Below are positions 8,424 to 20,101 of a stretch of DNA of 64,000 nucleotides, in pieces (the first letter of the stretch is position 1; the number at the start of each line of letters is the position of its first letter). The stretch is taken from contig NZ_CP060720.1 in NCBI RefSeq assembly GCF_014397115.1, positions 140,001 through 204,000 on the forward strand. The letters are read 5' to 3'. This DNA is from Vagococcus carniphilus (lineage in GTDB: Bacteria; Bacillota; Bacilli; Lactobacillales; Vagococcaceae). The position numbers and the translations under genes were made by a program. The notes under the pieces are model-generated. The model did not search any database. It saw nothing but the letters and a program-made list of their open reading frames with translations, and was not told the DNA's origin.

Positions 8424-10928
8424 TTATTCTGTCGTTTCCTCAGAAGTTTCGTCAGTTGATTCTACTACTTCTTGTTGTTCCTCAACTTCTACCTCTTCTT
8501 CTTTAGCTACTTTTGCCATTGTAGAAACAAGAGCATCTTCTTCTAAACGAATTAAACGTACCCCTTGAGTTGAACGGCCTGTTTGAGACACAGAATCAAT
8601 GCTAAATCGAATGATAACGCCCTTATTCGTAATTAACATGATATCTTCTTCTCCTGTTACTGTCGTTAAACCTGTTAAGTTACCATTTTTATTTGTGATA
8701 TTAACAGTCTTAATTCCTTTACCACCACGGCCCTTCACTGGGTATTCAGCAGCTGAAGTACGTTTACCATAACCTTTTTCAGTGATAACTAAAACTTCTG
8801 ATTCTGGATGAAGAATATCCATACCGACCACATAGTCATCTTCTCTAAGGCGAATACCTCGAACACCTGCTGCACTACGTCCCATTGAACGAACTTTTTC
8901 TTCGTTGAATGTTACTGAATATCCTTTATTTGTTCCGATGATAATCGTTTCATGACCACTAGTTAATGCCACATTAATCAGTTGATCACCATCTTTAAGA
9001 CCAATAGCTTTCAAACCATTAGTACGGATATTAGCAAATTCTGTAACTGACGTCTTCTTCACTGTTCCTAGTTTAGTTGTAAAGAATAAGTAATGATCTT
9101 CTTCTGCTTTTCCTTCTACACTAATAATAGCTTCAATGCTTTCAGACGAATCAATTCCTAGTAAATTAATCACTGGAATTCCTTTAGCTGTTCGACCATA
9201 TTCAGGAATTTCGTAGCCTTTAGCTCGGTAAACTTTACCTGTATCTGTAAAGAACAGCAAGCTATCGTGAGTTGAACATGACACCAAGTTTTCAACAAAA
9301 TCATCATCATGAACGCCCATTCCTTGAACACCACGTCCACCACGATTTTGTGTTCTAAACTCAGTACTTGGTAATCGTTTGATATAACCGTTATGTGTCA
9401 ACGTAATGACGATATCTTCTTCTTCAATCAAATCTTCATCTTCTAGACTTAGAACTTCACCAACTAGTAGCTCTGTTCGTCTTTCATCACCGTATTTACG
9501 TTGAATTTCATCTAATTCTGTACTGATAATTTCAAGTACACGGTCATGATTAGCTAAAATATCTTTCAAATCAGCAATCAATACTAATAAATCTTGATAT
9601 TCATTTTCAATTTTATCTCGTTCTAAACCAGTTAAACGACGTAAACGCATATCTAAAATTGCTTGCGCTTGGCGATCTGATAACTCAAAATTTTCGATTA
9701 AAGCATTTTTTGCCACTTCATCTGATTCAGAAGAACGAATAATACGAATAATTTCATCGATATGATCTAAAGCGATACGTAAGCCCTCTAAAATGTGCGC
9801 TCTGGCCTCTGCTTTGTTTTTATCGAATTCTGTACGTCTAACGATTACTTCTTCCTGGTGAGCCAAATAATGCTCTAAAATTGATTTCAAACTTAAGACT
9901 TTTGGTACACCATTAACAATTGCTAACATATTGAAACCAAAACTTGTTTGAAGAGAGGTTAATTTATATAAATTATTCAAAATAACTGACGCACTAACAT
10001 CACGTCGAACCTCAATCACAATACGCATTCCTTCACGAGAAGATTCATCTCTTAAATCAGTAATTCCTTCTACTCGTTTTTCTCGGTGTAAATCAGCAAT
10101 TCTTTCAACAAGTTTTGCTTTATTTACCATGTAAGGAATTTCTGTTACGATGATGCGTTCTTTACCATTTTTCATTTCTTCAATGTTAACTTTAGCGCGA
10201 ACAATAATTTTACCTTTACCCGTCTCATAAGCACGACGAATACCAGATTTACCCATAACGAGTCCACCCGTTGGAAAATCAGGTCCAGGTAACGCCTCCA
10301 TTAGATCTGCTGTAGTTGCTTCACCGTTAGCCATCAATACTTTTAAGGCATCAATAACTTCAGTTAAATTATGAGGTGGAATATTAGTTGCCATCCCAAC
10401 AGCAATCCCTGTTGTACCATTGACTAGCAGGTTAGGAAAACGTGCTGGTAAAACTTCTGGTTCTCTTTCTGTTTCATCGTAGTTATTTTGGAAATTAACT
10501 GTATTTTTATTGATATCTCTTAGCATTTCAATCGCAATTTTACTCATTCTTGCTTCGGTATAACGCATGGCAGCCGCTCCGTCACCATCGACAGAACCAA
10601 AGTTACCATGGCCATCCACTAACATATTACGATAACTAAATGGTTGCGCCATACGCACCATTGATTCATAAATCGCACTATCACCATGAGGATGGTATTT
10701 ACCCATAACATCCCCAACAATACGTGCTGATTTTTTATGCGCCTTATCAGGAGTAACTCCCATTTCATTCATTCCGTATAAAATACGACGATGAACTGGT
10801 TTTAACCCATCCCTAACATCTGGCAAAGCACGAGAAACAATAACACTCATGGCGTAATCAATAAACGAATCTTCCATCTCATCCGTTAAATTTATATCTT
10901 TAATATTTTCTTTTATTTCCTCTGACAT
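8424..10928 (-). CDS. gyrA: DNA gyrase subunit A
   Basis: 834 residues. The catalytic core carries the active-site Tyr in AMRYTEARM. The quinolone region [12 protein letters not shown] keeps Ser and Glu at the two positions usually mutated in resistant strains, so it looks wild type. The C-terminal half has the beta-pinwheel repeats and a GyrA-box-like [10 protein letters not shown]. The extreme C-terminus is a Glu-rich tail. It follows gyrB by 23 bp and is co-transcribed with it. Confidence 0.98.
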   Translation of the reverse strand: MSEEIKENIKDINLTDEMEDSFIDYAMSVIVSRALPDVRDGLKPVHRRILYGMNEMGVTPDKAHKKSARIVGDVMGKYHPHGDSAIYESMVRMAQPFSYRNMLVDGHGNFGSVDGDGAAAMRYTEARMSKIAIEMLRDINKNTVNFQNNYDETEREPEVLPARFPNLLVNGTTGIAVGMATNIPPHNLTEVIDALKVLMANGEATTADLMEALPGPDFPTGGLVMGKSGIRRAYETGKGKIIVRAKVNIEEMKNGKERIIVTEIPYMVNKAKLVERIADLHREKRVEGITDLRDESSREGMRIVIEVRRDVSASVILNNLYKLTSLQTSFGFNMLAIVNGVPKVLSLKSILEHYLAHQEEVIVRRTEFDKNKAEARAHILEGLRIALDHIDEIIRIIRSSESDEVAKNALIENFELSDRQAQAILDMRLRRLTGLERDKIENEYQDLLVLIADLKDILANHDRVLEIISTELDEIQRKYGDERRTELLVGEVLSLEDEDLIEEEDIVITLTHNGYIKRLPSTEFRTQNRGGRGVQGMGVHDDDFVENLVSCSTHDSLLFFTDTGKVYRAKGYEIPEYGRTAKGIPVINLLGIDSSESIEAIISVEGKAEEDHYLFFTTKLGTVKKTSVTEFANIRTNGLKAIGLKDGDQLINVALTSGHETIIIGTNKGYSVTFNEEKVRSMGRSAAGVRGIRLREDDYVVGMDILHPESEVLVITEKGYGKRTSAAEYPVKGRGGKGIKTVNITNKNGNLTGLTTVTGEEDIMLITNKGVIIRFSIDSVSQTGRSTQGVRLIRLEEDALVSTMAKVAKEEEVEVEEQQEVVESTDETSEETTE

Positions 10929-10951
10929 GAACGCTCCTCCTTCTATCTAGT

Positions 10952-12916
<1,965 letters not shown>

Positions 12917-12919
12917 CTA

Positions 12920-14020
12920 CTATCCCTCAGAAATATTAAAAATTCTAGGTGTGATACTTAATTTATTTTCTAAATGCGCTAAACTAGTTGTGGTTAAGAA
13001 AGTTTGTAATTTATTTTCAATAAATTCCATTAAATGAACTTGCCTATCATCATCTAACTCACTTAATACATCATCTAAAAGTAAGACTGGATACTCTCCA
13101 ATCTCTTCATTAATCAATTCAATTTCAGCTAATTTAACACTTAAAGCTGTTGTTCTTTGCTGTCCTTGGGAACCAAAATTTTGAACATTTTTTTCATTTA
13201 CAAAAAATAATAAATCATCTCGGTGAGGTCCAATAGATGTAGTTAAATGTTTTAGATCTTTTTCAACGGTATTCTTTAACTCTGTATGAAGTAATTCGAA
13301 GAGTTGAGTCTCATCCATTTCATCACCTAACTCTAGCTGGCTTTTGTAATTTATTGTTAAATTTTCTTTACCATAAGTTATCTTCTGATGAATATTATTA
13401 GCCCACACTTCTAATTTCTTTAAAAATTTTAACCGATGAAACAACACAAAACCCCCAGCATTAGCTAATTGCTCGGATAAAACATCTAAATAAACTAGAT
13501 CTTTATTAGAGCTAAAGGCCAGTTTTTTTAAATATTGATTTCGTTGTTTCAAAACATTTTGGTAAATACTTAAATGATGTAGATATTGTGGGTTAATTTG
13601 CCCAATTTCCATATCTAAAAATTTACGACGATTTTGAGGAGCTCCTTTAACCAAAGATAAATCTTCTGGAGCAAAAAGAATGACATTTAAATTGCCAACA
13701 TAATGGCTTAATTTACTTTGTTCTAAACCATTAACTTTTGTTTTTTTACCTTTACTTGAAATAATCATAGTTAGATCAAGCAATCCATTCCTTTTTTTCA
13801 CTTTTCCTTCAATACGAGCAAACTCTTGATGCCACTGAATCATTTCTTTTTCATTATTACTTCTGTGACTACGAGCGAGTGATAATACATAAATGCTCTC
13901 TAAAAGATTCGTTTTTCCTTGAGCATTTTCTCCTAAAAAAACATTTAATTTAGGAGAAAAATCAAGTTCTAAAGACTCATAATTACGATAGGATCGTAAT
14001 GAAATTTTTTCAATATTCAT
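12920..14020 (-). CDS. recF: DNA replication and repair protein RecF
   Basis: 366 residues of the SMC-like RecF family, which helps load RecA at gaps through RecO and RecR. Walker A GENAQGKTNLLE is near residue 33; the ABC-type signature region (GSQGQQRTTALS) and Walker B (PVLLLDDVLSELD) are near the C-terminus. It lies between yaaA (4-bp gap) and gyrB. Confidence 0.97.
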   Translation of the reverse strand: MNIEKISLRSYRNYESLELDFSPKLNVFLGENAQGKTNLLESIYVLSLARSHRSNNEKEMIQWHQEFARIEGKVKKRNGLLDLTMIISSKGKKTKVNGLEQSKLSHYVGNLNVILFAPEDLSLVKGAPQNRRKFLDMEIGQINPQYLHHLSIYQNVLKQRNQYLKKLAFSSNKDLVYLDVLSEQLANAGGFVLFHRLKFLKKLEVWANNIHQKITYGKENLTINYKSQLELGDEMDETQLFELLHTELKNTVEKDLKHLTTSIGPHRDDLLFFVNEKNVQNFGSQGQQRTTALSVKLAEIELINEEIGEYPVLLLDDVLSELDDDRQVHLMEFIENKLQTFLTTTSLAHLENKLSITPRIFNISEG

Positions 14021-14024
14021 GGTT

Positions 14025-14258
14025 TTAATCCTTATCTATTGGCATTTTAGCCATAAAAAAAGTACCTAAATCAGGTATTTCAATCATCATTTCTGCATAT
14101 AACTTTCGACCACGACGATTTTCAAGCTCACCATCTACATAAACAGCATGCTCTTGTAAATACCATTTAGCCATTCCACCACTAGAAATCACATCGACTT
14201 CTTTTAAGAATTGACCCAAAGTTATATAGTCAGATTTTAATAAAAAACTTTTTTTCAC
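14025..14258 (-). CDS. yaaA: S4-domain protein YaaA
   Basis: A 77-residue protein made almost wholly of an S4 RNA-binding domain (ITLGQFLKEVDVISSGGMAK, then YVDGELENRRGRKL). Conserved between dnaN and recF in Firmicutes and linked to ribosome assembly in related work. It starts at 14258 behind a GAAGGTG-type ribosome-binding site and nearly abuts recF. Confidence 0.92.
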   Translation of the reverse strand: MKKSFLLKSDYITLGQFLKEVDVISSGGMAKWYLQEHAVYVDGELENRRGRKLYAEMMIEIPDLGTFFMAKMPIDKD

Positions 14259-14433
14259 AAATTTTCACCTTCTTTTTCAAGGTTTAGCTAATGATATTAT
14301 ACCTTTTTTAGCAGATAAAAACAAATATTCTTTATATTTTTGCATTTTAAAGCAAATCGATTAAAAATCGATAGTTTTTTCATTTTAAAGGATATATTGC
14401 TTAAAACGTAAAATAAGGCTGTTTTTTTAAATA

Positions 14434-14464
14434 CATAAAAAAAAAACTATCCTAAGATAGTTTT
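14434..14464 (-). terminator. dnaN terminator
   Basis: Leftward AAAACTATC, CTAA-type loop, GATAGTTTT (arms 14456-14464 and 14443-14451), then a T-run. It separates dnaN from the yaaA-recF-gyr unit. Confidence 0.85.
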
Positions 14465-14472
14465 CTGTAAAT

Positions 14473-15603
14473 TTAATTAGTACGTACAGGTGTGATTAAT
14501 TGAATAAAATTAATCTCATCATCTGTTGGTTGTAATGTAAATGGTCGAATTGGAGAAATAAACTTAATTACTACATCAATATTACCAAAAGATTTAAGTG
14601 ATGCTTTCATGTAATCTGGGTTGAAAGAAATATCAATTGGTTCCCCTGTTACATTAATGTAGTTAAGTGATTCTTCCACATTCCCAATTTCTGGTGAGTT
14701 ACCGTAAATGATAACTTGTTCAGAACTAATTGATAGCTTAACAATATTATTACGTCCTTCATGAGATAAAAGAGACGCTCGATCAATTGCTGCTAACAAG
14801 TCAGGTACATTAAACTCAATTTCTGTACTAAAAGTTGTTGGAATTAATCGGTTAGTATCAGGATAGTTACCTTCTAGTAGGCGAGAATAAAAATGCATTC
14901 CTTCTGTTTTAAATAAGACTTGATTTTCCATAATAGAAATTTCAACAATTTCTTCTTCATCTTTAAATGAACGAGATAATTCTTGTAAACTTTTTCCTGG
15001 AACAACAATATCAAACGCATTATTTGATTCACCTATTGTAATAACTCGTTGACTAAGACGATGACTATCTGTTGCAACAGCTAATAATTCATTATTTTCT
15101 AATACAAAATGAACCCCTGTTAAAATAGGACGACTTTCATGTTGTGAAACAGAAAAAACTGTTTCACTAATTAATTTATTTAATACACGTGCAGATAATT
15201 TAAATGTATTTTGATTATCGATAACTGGTAAATGTGGATAATTTTCAGAATTTAAACCATTCACATTAAATAAAGCTTTACCAGAGGAAATAATGACTTG
15301 ATTGTTCTCAATTAATTCTAACGTTAATGTTTCTTCAGGTAATTTACGGATGATTTCATTAAAGAAGCGTGCTTGCAAAACTATCGAACCTGTTTTTTCA
15401 ATGACCATATTAGCTTTTTCATCTTCAACACTTAAAAAAGTTTCAATAGAAATATCTGCATTGCTCCCAGTTAATGTTAAGCCTGTTTCTGCTAATTGTA
15501 ATTTTACACCGGTTAAAATAGGAATAGTAGTTTTTCCTGAAATTGCTCTTTGAACGGTGGCTAATTCTTCTAAAAAAGCATTTCGATTTAGTGTGACTTT
15601 CAT
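14473..15603 (-). CDS. dnaN: DNA polymerase III beta sliding clamp
   Basis: 376 residues, three clamp folds, starting MKVTLNRNAF and ending in the typical ITPVRTN tail. The ring tethers polymerase III and other partners to DNA. It lies downstream of dnaA after a 154-bp gap holding DnaA boxes, and ends in its own terminator. Confidence 0.98.
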   Translation of the reverse strand: MKVTLNRNAFLEELATVQRAISGKTTIPILTGVKLQLAETGLTLTGSNADISIETFLSVEDEKANMVIEKTGSIVLQARFFNEIIRKLPEETLTLELIENNQVIISSGKALFNVNGLNSENYPHLPVIDNQNTFKLSARVLNKLISETVFSVSQHESRPILTGVHFVLENNELLAVATDSHRLSQRVITIGESNNAFDIVVPGKSLQELSRSFKDEEEIVEISIMENQVLFKTEGMHFYSRLLEGNYPDTNRLIPTTFSTEIEFNVPDLLAAIDRASLLSHEGRNNIVKLSISSEQVIIYGNSPEIGNVEESLNYINVTGEPIDISFNPDYMKASLKSFGNIDVVIKFISPIRPFTLQPTDDEINFIQLITPVRTN

Positions 15604-15757
15604 GGGTTTCTCCTTTTAAATAATATAAGAAAATATAGTAATAGTAGTAGGTCTTGTTGATACTGTGGAAAAGTATTTGGACCTAAGAAAATCTAAGGAA
15701 AATATCCTGTTAATAACATGTGGATAACTCTAGTTTAAAAATAGGAGTTTTCCACAA
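15604..15757. other. oriC, dnaA-dnaN box cluster
   Basis: The dnaA-dnaN gap holds one perfect DnaA box, TGTGGATAA (15719-15727), and two close matches, TTTTCCACA (15748-15756) and TGTGGAAAA (15664-15672). In Bacillus this gap contains the unwinding element and a second box cluster; the stretch here is AT-rich and fits that model. Confidence 0.75.
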
Positions 15758-17102
15758 TTATGAAATCAGGATATTTTTAAGTTCTCCAACTTCTTTTTGA
15801 ATAGTTGGATCATTATCAAGTAATTGTTGAATTTTTTCATGAGCATGAATAACAGTTGTATGATCTTTTCCACCAAATTCTGCTCCAATTTTTGGTAATG
15901 AGTTATCTGTTAATTCTCTTGAAAGGTACATCGCAATTTGGCGAGGTACTACAATTGACTTAACTCGTTTTTTTTCCTTTTAAATCTTTTAATTGTAGAT
16001 GATAGTACTTACAAACTTCTTCTTGAATTAAAAGAATAGAAAGTTCGCTTTTTAATTTAGCTGGTTTTAAGCTTTTCAAAGCATCTGCTGCTAAACTGGT
16101 TGAAATATCATTACCATTCATAGTTGCATAAGCTTGAACTCTTACCAAAGCGCCTTCTAACTCTCTAATATTTGAATCAATTTGGCCAGCAATATAAGAA
16201 AGTGTGTCATCAGGTATCTCTAAACCTTCAGCATTTGCTCTTTTTCTTAAAATGGCAATTCTTGTTTCTAAATCTGGAGGAGTAATATCAACTGATAAGC
16301 CCCAAGCAAATCTAGAAACCAAGCGTTCTTGTAATTTAGGAATTTCATTTGGTAGACGATCACTTGTTAAAACAATTTGCCTACCTTCGTTATAAAGTGT
16401 ATTGAATGTATGGAAAAATTCTTCTTGTGTTCCCTCTTTGTCTGCGAAAAATTGAATATCATCGACTAACAGCAGATCAACGCTTCTATATTCTTGTCTA
16501 AAACTTTCAGATGTTCTGTTTTGAATAGAATTAATGAAGTCATTAGCAAAGGATTCGCTGGTGACGTATTTAATTTTAGCATCAGGTTGGTTGGTTAACA
16601 TTTGATGACCAATAGCGTGCATCAAATGTGTTTTACCTAAACCTACTCCCCCGTAGAAGAATAAAGGATTGTATGTAGCTCCTGGATCTTCGGAAACAAC
16701 TAAGGCTGCAGCGTGTGCCATCTGATTTCCCTTACCGATAACAAATGTGTCAAACGTATACTTTGAATTTAATAAAGCTTTTTTACTATTTTGTTTAACG
16801 ATATCAGGTAATTCTGATTGGATAGGATCTGGTTTTTTTTCAGGTTCTTTTTTTTCGTTTTCAAGAATAAAAACAGGAGTTACTTCTTCTCCTGTTAATT
16901 TAAAACCAGTTTCCACAATTTTAGCAGCAAGATTTTTTTCCCAATACTCTTTATGTAAGTTGGAAGGTACTTCAATTGTTAATAAGTTGTTAACTAAACT
17001 AATCGGTTTAGCTTGTTCAATCCAAGCATTAAAACTTGGAGGTGTTAATATCTTTCGATAATCATCTTCCAATTCTTTCCATATGTAGTCAATATTGGGC
17101 AT
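15758..17102 (-). CDS. dnaA: Chromosomal replication initiator DnaA, frameshifted in this sequence
   Basis: DnaA melts the origin and loads the helicase. Visible are domain I ([15 protein letters not shown]), a charged linker, and the AAA+ domain with GGVGLGKTH and [10 protein letters not shown]. The reading frame stops at 15960, right after DLKGKK, giving 380 residues. Past a run of eight As (T8 on the plus strand, 15968-15975) another frame continues with [19 protein letters not shown] and [12 protein letters not shown] to a stop at 15758. The 1345-bp span is one base too long; with seven As it would encode a normal 447-residue protein. The lost part is domain IV, which binds DnaA boxes. 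A homopolymer sequencing error is the simplest explanation. Confidence 0.93.
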
Positions 17103-17480
17103 AACTATCCCCTAAAAAATAGTTTCTCGTTCATTCTAGCATTTTTAGAAAAAGTTTTCCACTGGTTTTTAGGTCTGTGGATAATAAGTTAACAAATTGT
17201 AATATTAGTTTTCCACAGATAGAATTATATTGTGTATAACTAAAAAAGAAATTTGAAATATTAACAAGTTATCAACAGTTTACAAGTCAGTAATATAAAA
17301 GCTTTGATATAGTTATTAACAAGTAAAAATAAAAATGTGAATAACTTAATAACAGGATGTGTATCTGTTGATAAGTCGAAAATAAGTCAGGGATAGTTTT
17401 TTTAGAGTTTACTGTGATTAACACACATGTGGATATCTATAATAGTAGTTGTGTATAAGATATTTAATATTTACTTCAAA
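17103..17480. other. oriC, DnaA-box cluster between dnaA and rpmH
   Basis: A gene-free AT-rich stretch dense in DnaA boxes. Perfect: TGTGGATAA (17176-17184). Near matches: TTTTCCACA (17209-17217), TGTGTATAA (17231-17239 and 17450-17458), TTATCAACA (17269-17277), TGTGAATAA (17336-17344), TGTTGATAA (17366-17374) and TGTGGATAT (17428-17436). Boxes on both strands upstream of dnaA, plus those before dnaN, form the bipartite Firmicutes origin. Confidence 0.88.
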
Positions 17481-17486
17481 GATGAG

Positions 17487-17516
17487 TTGACAAAACTATG
17501 AATTTATTTGTATAAT
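17487..17516 (+). promoter_or_regulatory. rpmH promoter
   Basis: TTGACA (17487-17492), an 18-bp spacer and a perfect TATAAT (17511-17516), about 55 bp before rpmH and next to the DnaA-box cluster. Confidence 0.85.
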
Positions 17517-17572
17517 GTCATAGTCTGTCTAAGTGATTTAGAAAGCATATTTAGTTTTAGGAGGTGGATTGA

Positions 17573-17707
17573 ATGAAAAGAACATATCAACCAAAAAAAC
17601 GTAAACGTCAAAAAGTGCATGGTTTCCGTAAACGTATGAGCACAAAAAACGGTCGTCGTGTGTTAGCAAGTAGACGTCGTAGAGGAAGAAAAGTATTAGC
17701 AGCATAA
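17573..17707 (+). CDS. rpmH: 50S ribosomal protein L34
   Basis: A 44-residue, very basic protein that begins [14 protein letters not shown] and ends RGRKVLAA, the standard L34. A strong AGGAGGTGG ribosome-binding site precedes the ATG at 17573. It is the first rightward gene from the origin and is followed by a terminator that probably limits read-through into rnpA. Confidence 0.97.
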   Translation: MKRTYQPKKRKRQKVHGFRKRMSTKNGRRVLASRRRRGRKVLAA

Positions 17708-17740
17708 ATCACTGAATCTTAGACTCAGTGATTTTTTTTT
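17707..17740 (+). terminator. rpmH terminator
   Basis: AATCACTGA (17707-17715) pairs with TCAGTGATT (17725-17733), then a T-run. It starts on the last base of the rpmH stop codon. Confidence 0.8.
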
Positions 17741-17826
17741 ATAAAAAAATGAAAAAAACAAGCGCTTTATGCTATCATGATAATGGTATTGTTTATGAAT
17801 ATTATAGAGGTAAAAGGGATAATGTT

Positions 17827-18165
17827 ATGAAAAAGTCCTATCGTATAAAGAAAGAAAAAGAATTTAAAAAAATTATTTATAGAAAAGATTCTTATGCTAA
17901 TCGAAATTTTGTAGTCTATATTTGTCCAGCAGAGGAGAATCCTCATTTTCGAGTTGGGTTATCTGTTGGAAAAAAAATAGGAAATGCTGTTACAAGAAAT
18001 TATGTAAAACGGTTAATGAGAGAATCTTTATTTGAATTAAAAGATAATATTAAGCCAGGATTTGATGTGGTTTTGATTGCAAGACCTAATATTGTTGGTT
18101 TATCTTTAGTTGAAGTGAAAAACAACATACAACATGTTTTTAAATTAGCAAATATAATTGAATAA
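17827..18165 (+). CDS. rnpA: Ribonuclease P protein component
   Basis: A 112-residue basic protein subunit of RNase P, which matures tRNA 5' ends. The RNR-type motif region is VGKKIGNAVTRNYVKRLMRE. The ATG at 17827 begins MKKSYRIKKEKEF as in homologues; longer readings upstream overlap the rpmH terminator. It is followed after 15 bp by yidC, and the rpmH-rnpA-yidC-jag order is typical. Confidence 0.96.
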   Translation: MKKSYRIKKEKEFKKIIYRKDSYANRNFVVYICPAEENPHFRVGLSVGKKIGNAVTRNYVKRLMRESLFELKDNIKPGFDVVLIARPNIVGLSLVEVKNNIQHVFKLANIIE

Positions 18166-18180
18166 GTGAGGTCTAGATTA

Positions 18181-18996
18181 GTGAAGAAAAAGAAGAATTG
18201 GCTACTTGTCTTAAGTATGTTAGCTCTTGTGTTTGTCTTAACAGGTTGTGGCACAGGAACAGTTGACAGTTCAAGTACAGGTTTGTGGGATCGTTACATT
18301 GTTTATTATTTTGGGGAGGCCATTAAGGCGTTATCATTTGGTAATGCTGGTATCGGGATTATCCTCTTCACTATTATCATTCGTATTCTTTTAATGCCGT
18401 TGATGCATTATCAAACGAAAAGCATGCGAAAAACTCAGGAAATGCAACCTAAATTAAAAGCATTACAAGAAAAATATGCTTCTAAGGATGCTGAGACTGT
18501 TAGAAAGCTTCAAGAAGAGCAACAACGTCTTTATAGTGAGCATGGTGTCAATCCTGTATCAGGTTGTTTACCATTACTTGTTCAAATGCCAATTATGATG
18601 GCTTTATGGCAAGCAATTTCTAGAGTACCTGAATTAACTCAAGGAACATTCCTTTGGTTAGAGCTAGGTAAAATTGACCCAACGTATATTTTACCGATTT
18701 TAGCAGCAGTCTTTACGTTTATTAGTACGAAGTTAACATCAATGGGTCAACTTGAAGTTCAAGGCTCAATGAAAATGATGAATTACATTATGCCAGCCAT
18801 GATTTTATTCATGGGGATTAAGTTAGCCAGTGGGTTATCATTATACTGGGTAATTTCAAATGGTTTCCAAGTTATTCAAACATTACTAATTAATAATCCA
18901 TTTAAAATTAGACGCGAACGTGAGGCAGAACAGAAGAAAAAATCTGATCTTGAAAAAGCGTTACGCAAAGCAAACAATCCGAAGAAAAAGAAATAA
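18181..18996 (+). CDS. yidC: Membrane protein insertase YidC/OxaA
   Basis: A 271-residue lipoprotein insertase. A signal sequence with the lipobox LTGC near residue 20 is followed by the first membrane segment (IGIILFTIIIRILLMPL, which includes the conserved Arg of the groove), later segments containing QMPIMMALWQA and LSLYWVISN, and a basic C-terminal tail. The GTG at 18181 is the chosen start because GTGAGGT precedes it. Downstream jag is 25 bp away. It inserts membrane proteins alone or with SecYEG. Confidence 0.95.
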   Translation: MKKKKNWLLVLSMLALVFVLTGCGTGTVDSSSTGLWDRYIVYYFGEAIKALSFGNAGIGIILFTIIIRILLMPLMHYQTKSMRKTQEMQPKLKALQEKYASKDAETVRKLQEEQQRLYSEHGVNPVSGCLPLLVQMPIMMALWQAISRVPELTQGTFLWLELGKIDPTYILPILAAVFTFISTKLTSMGQLEVQGSMKMMNYIMPAMILFMGIKLASGLSLYWVISNGFQVIQTLLINNPFKIRREREAEQKKKSDLEKALRKANNPKKKK

Positions 18997-19021
18997 AACT
19001 ACTTTATAGGGGGTTCTTATT

Positions 19022-19771
19022 ATGCCAAAATTTACAGCAGAAACCGTAGATCAAGCCATCGAATTAGGATTAAAGACACTTCAGTTAACAAGAAGTGAAG
19101 CAGATATTCAAATTATTGAAGAAGGTAAAAAAGGATTTCTAGGAATTGGTAAAAAAGAAGCAATTGTTGTTGTGGAAGGTATTAAGCCCGTTGATGTTGT
19201 GGAAGAAGTTGTAGTAGAAAAAGAAGAGACGATTGAACCTACTCCTGTTGTTGAAAAAGTAAAAGAGCAAGTGGTAGAAGAAGTTGTTTCGGAACAAAAG
19301 GAATTAGTTAATTTATCTGATGATGAGGCCGTAACTGCTTTAGCTCTATATCTTACTGATATAACAAGAGATTTAGGTGCACCAGCTATGGTGAAAGTTT
19401 CTAGAAATAAAGAGCGTGTTATCTTTAATCTTGAAACAGAAAAGAAAGGGTTATTGATTGGAAAGCATGGTAAATTATTAAATGCTATTCAATATTTAGC
19501 TCAAGTTTACATTCATCGAATTGCTAAAAATAGAATTTCAATTGTGGTTAATGTGGGTGATTATAGAGAACGTCGTGAGGCAATCATCAAGCGTTTAACT
19601 AAACAAACATTAAGACAAGTAAGAGAAACAGAACAACCTGTTTTCTTAGAACCAATGCCAGCTTTTGAAAGAAAACAAGTTCATTCAATCTTAGCAACAG
19701 AATCTGATATTTCAACACACTCAGAGGGAAATGAACCTCATCGTTATTTAGTAGTTGAATTGAAAAAGTAA
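19022..19771 (+). CDS. jag: RNA-binding protein Jag/KhpB
   Basis: 249 residues with three parts: an N-terminal Jag domain (residues 1-50, ending in KKGFLGIGKKEA), a Glu/Val-rich linker (about 55-95), then KH (LLIGKHGKLLNAIQYL) and R3H domains (ERKQVHSILATES, NEPHRYLVVEL). In streptococci KhpB works with KhpA in RNA binding and cell-elongation control. It is co-transcribed with yidC and followed by a strong terminator. Confidence 0.95.
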   Translation: MPKFTAETVDQAIELGLKTLQLTRSEADIQIIEEGKKGFLGIGKKEAIVVVEGIKPVDVVEEVVVEKEETIEPTPVVEKVKEQVVEEVVSEQKELVNLSDDEAVTALALYLTDITRDLGAPAMVKVSRNKERVIFNLETEKKGLLIGKHGKLLNAIQYLAQVYIHRIAKNRISIVVNVGDYRERREAIIKRLTKQTLRQVRETEQPVFLEPMPAFERKQVHSILATESDISTHSEGNEPHRYLVVELKK

Positions 19772-19777
19772 AAAACT

Positions 19778-19811
19778 GAGTCGCTAGAAAAGTCTAGCGG
19801 CTCTTTTTTTA
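19778..19811 (+). terminator. jag terminator
   Basis: GAGTCGCTAGA (19778-19788), AAAG loop, TCTAGCGGCTC (19793-19803), then a T-run. The 11-bp stem has one G-U pair. Confidence 0.88.
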
Positions 19812-19861
19812 TAATGGATTTATCTAGAAATTTATCTTAATTTTTGCTATACTACTTGGAG

Positions 19862-20070
19862 TAGATTAAGTACTTATAAGAAAATTATTGAATTAGCGAG
19901 CCTGGAATAGTGAAAGCCAGACCAATGCTTAGAGGAAACGCAACTACTTTTGAAAGATTAATTAAATATTAAATAAAGTGGTTGGCTTTTCCAACAACAA
20001 GAGTGGCACCGCGGATTAAAATGTTCGTCTCTTATTACTGTTTTTTTAGAAGTAATAAGGGGCGTTTTTT
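19862..20070 (+). promoter_or_regulatory. T-box leader of argS
   Basis: The conserved T-box GAGTGGCACCGCGG is at 20001-20014. A stem I core follows the start (AGCGAGCC...AGTGAAAGCCAG). A terminator has arms at 20026-20039 and 20051-20064 followed by a T-run; the T-box sequence would form the competing antiterminator. CGC at 19939-19941, in the GGAAACGCAAC context, is a plausible arginine specifier codon, by analogy with the serS leader. A TATACT -10 is at 19848-19853. Uncharged tRNA-Arg should switch argS on. Confidence 0.9.
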
Positions 20071-20101
20071 ATTGATTTTTTTAATTTGAAAGGAGAAAAT
20101 A

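Noticed and set aside
15758-17102. Programmed -1 frameshift in dnaA on A AAA AAA
   Set aside because: A -1 shift would not rejoin the frame of domain IV; a base must be skipped or lost, so this mechanism does not fit.
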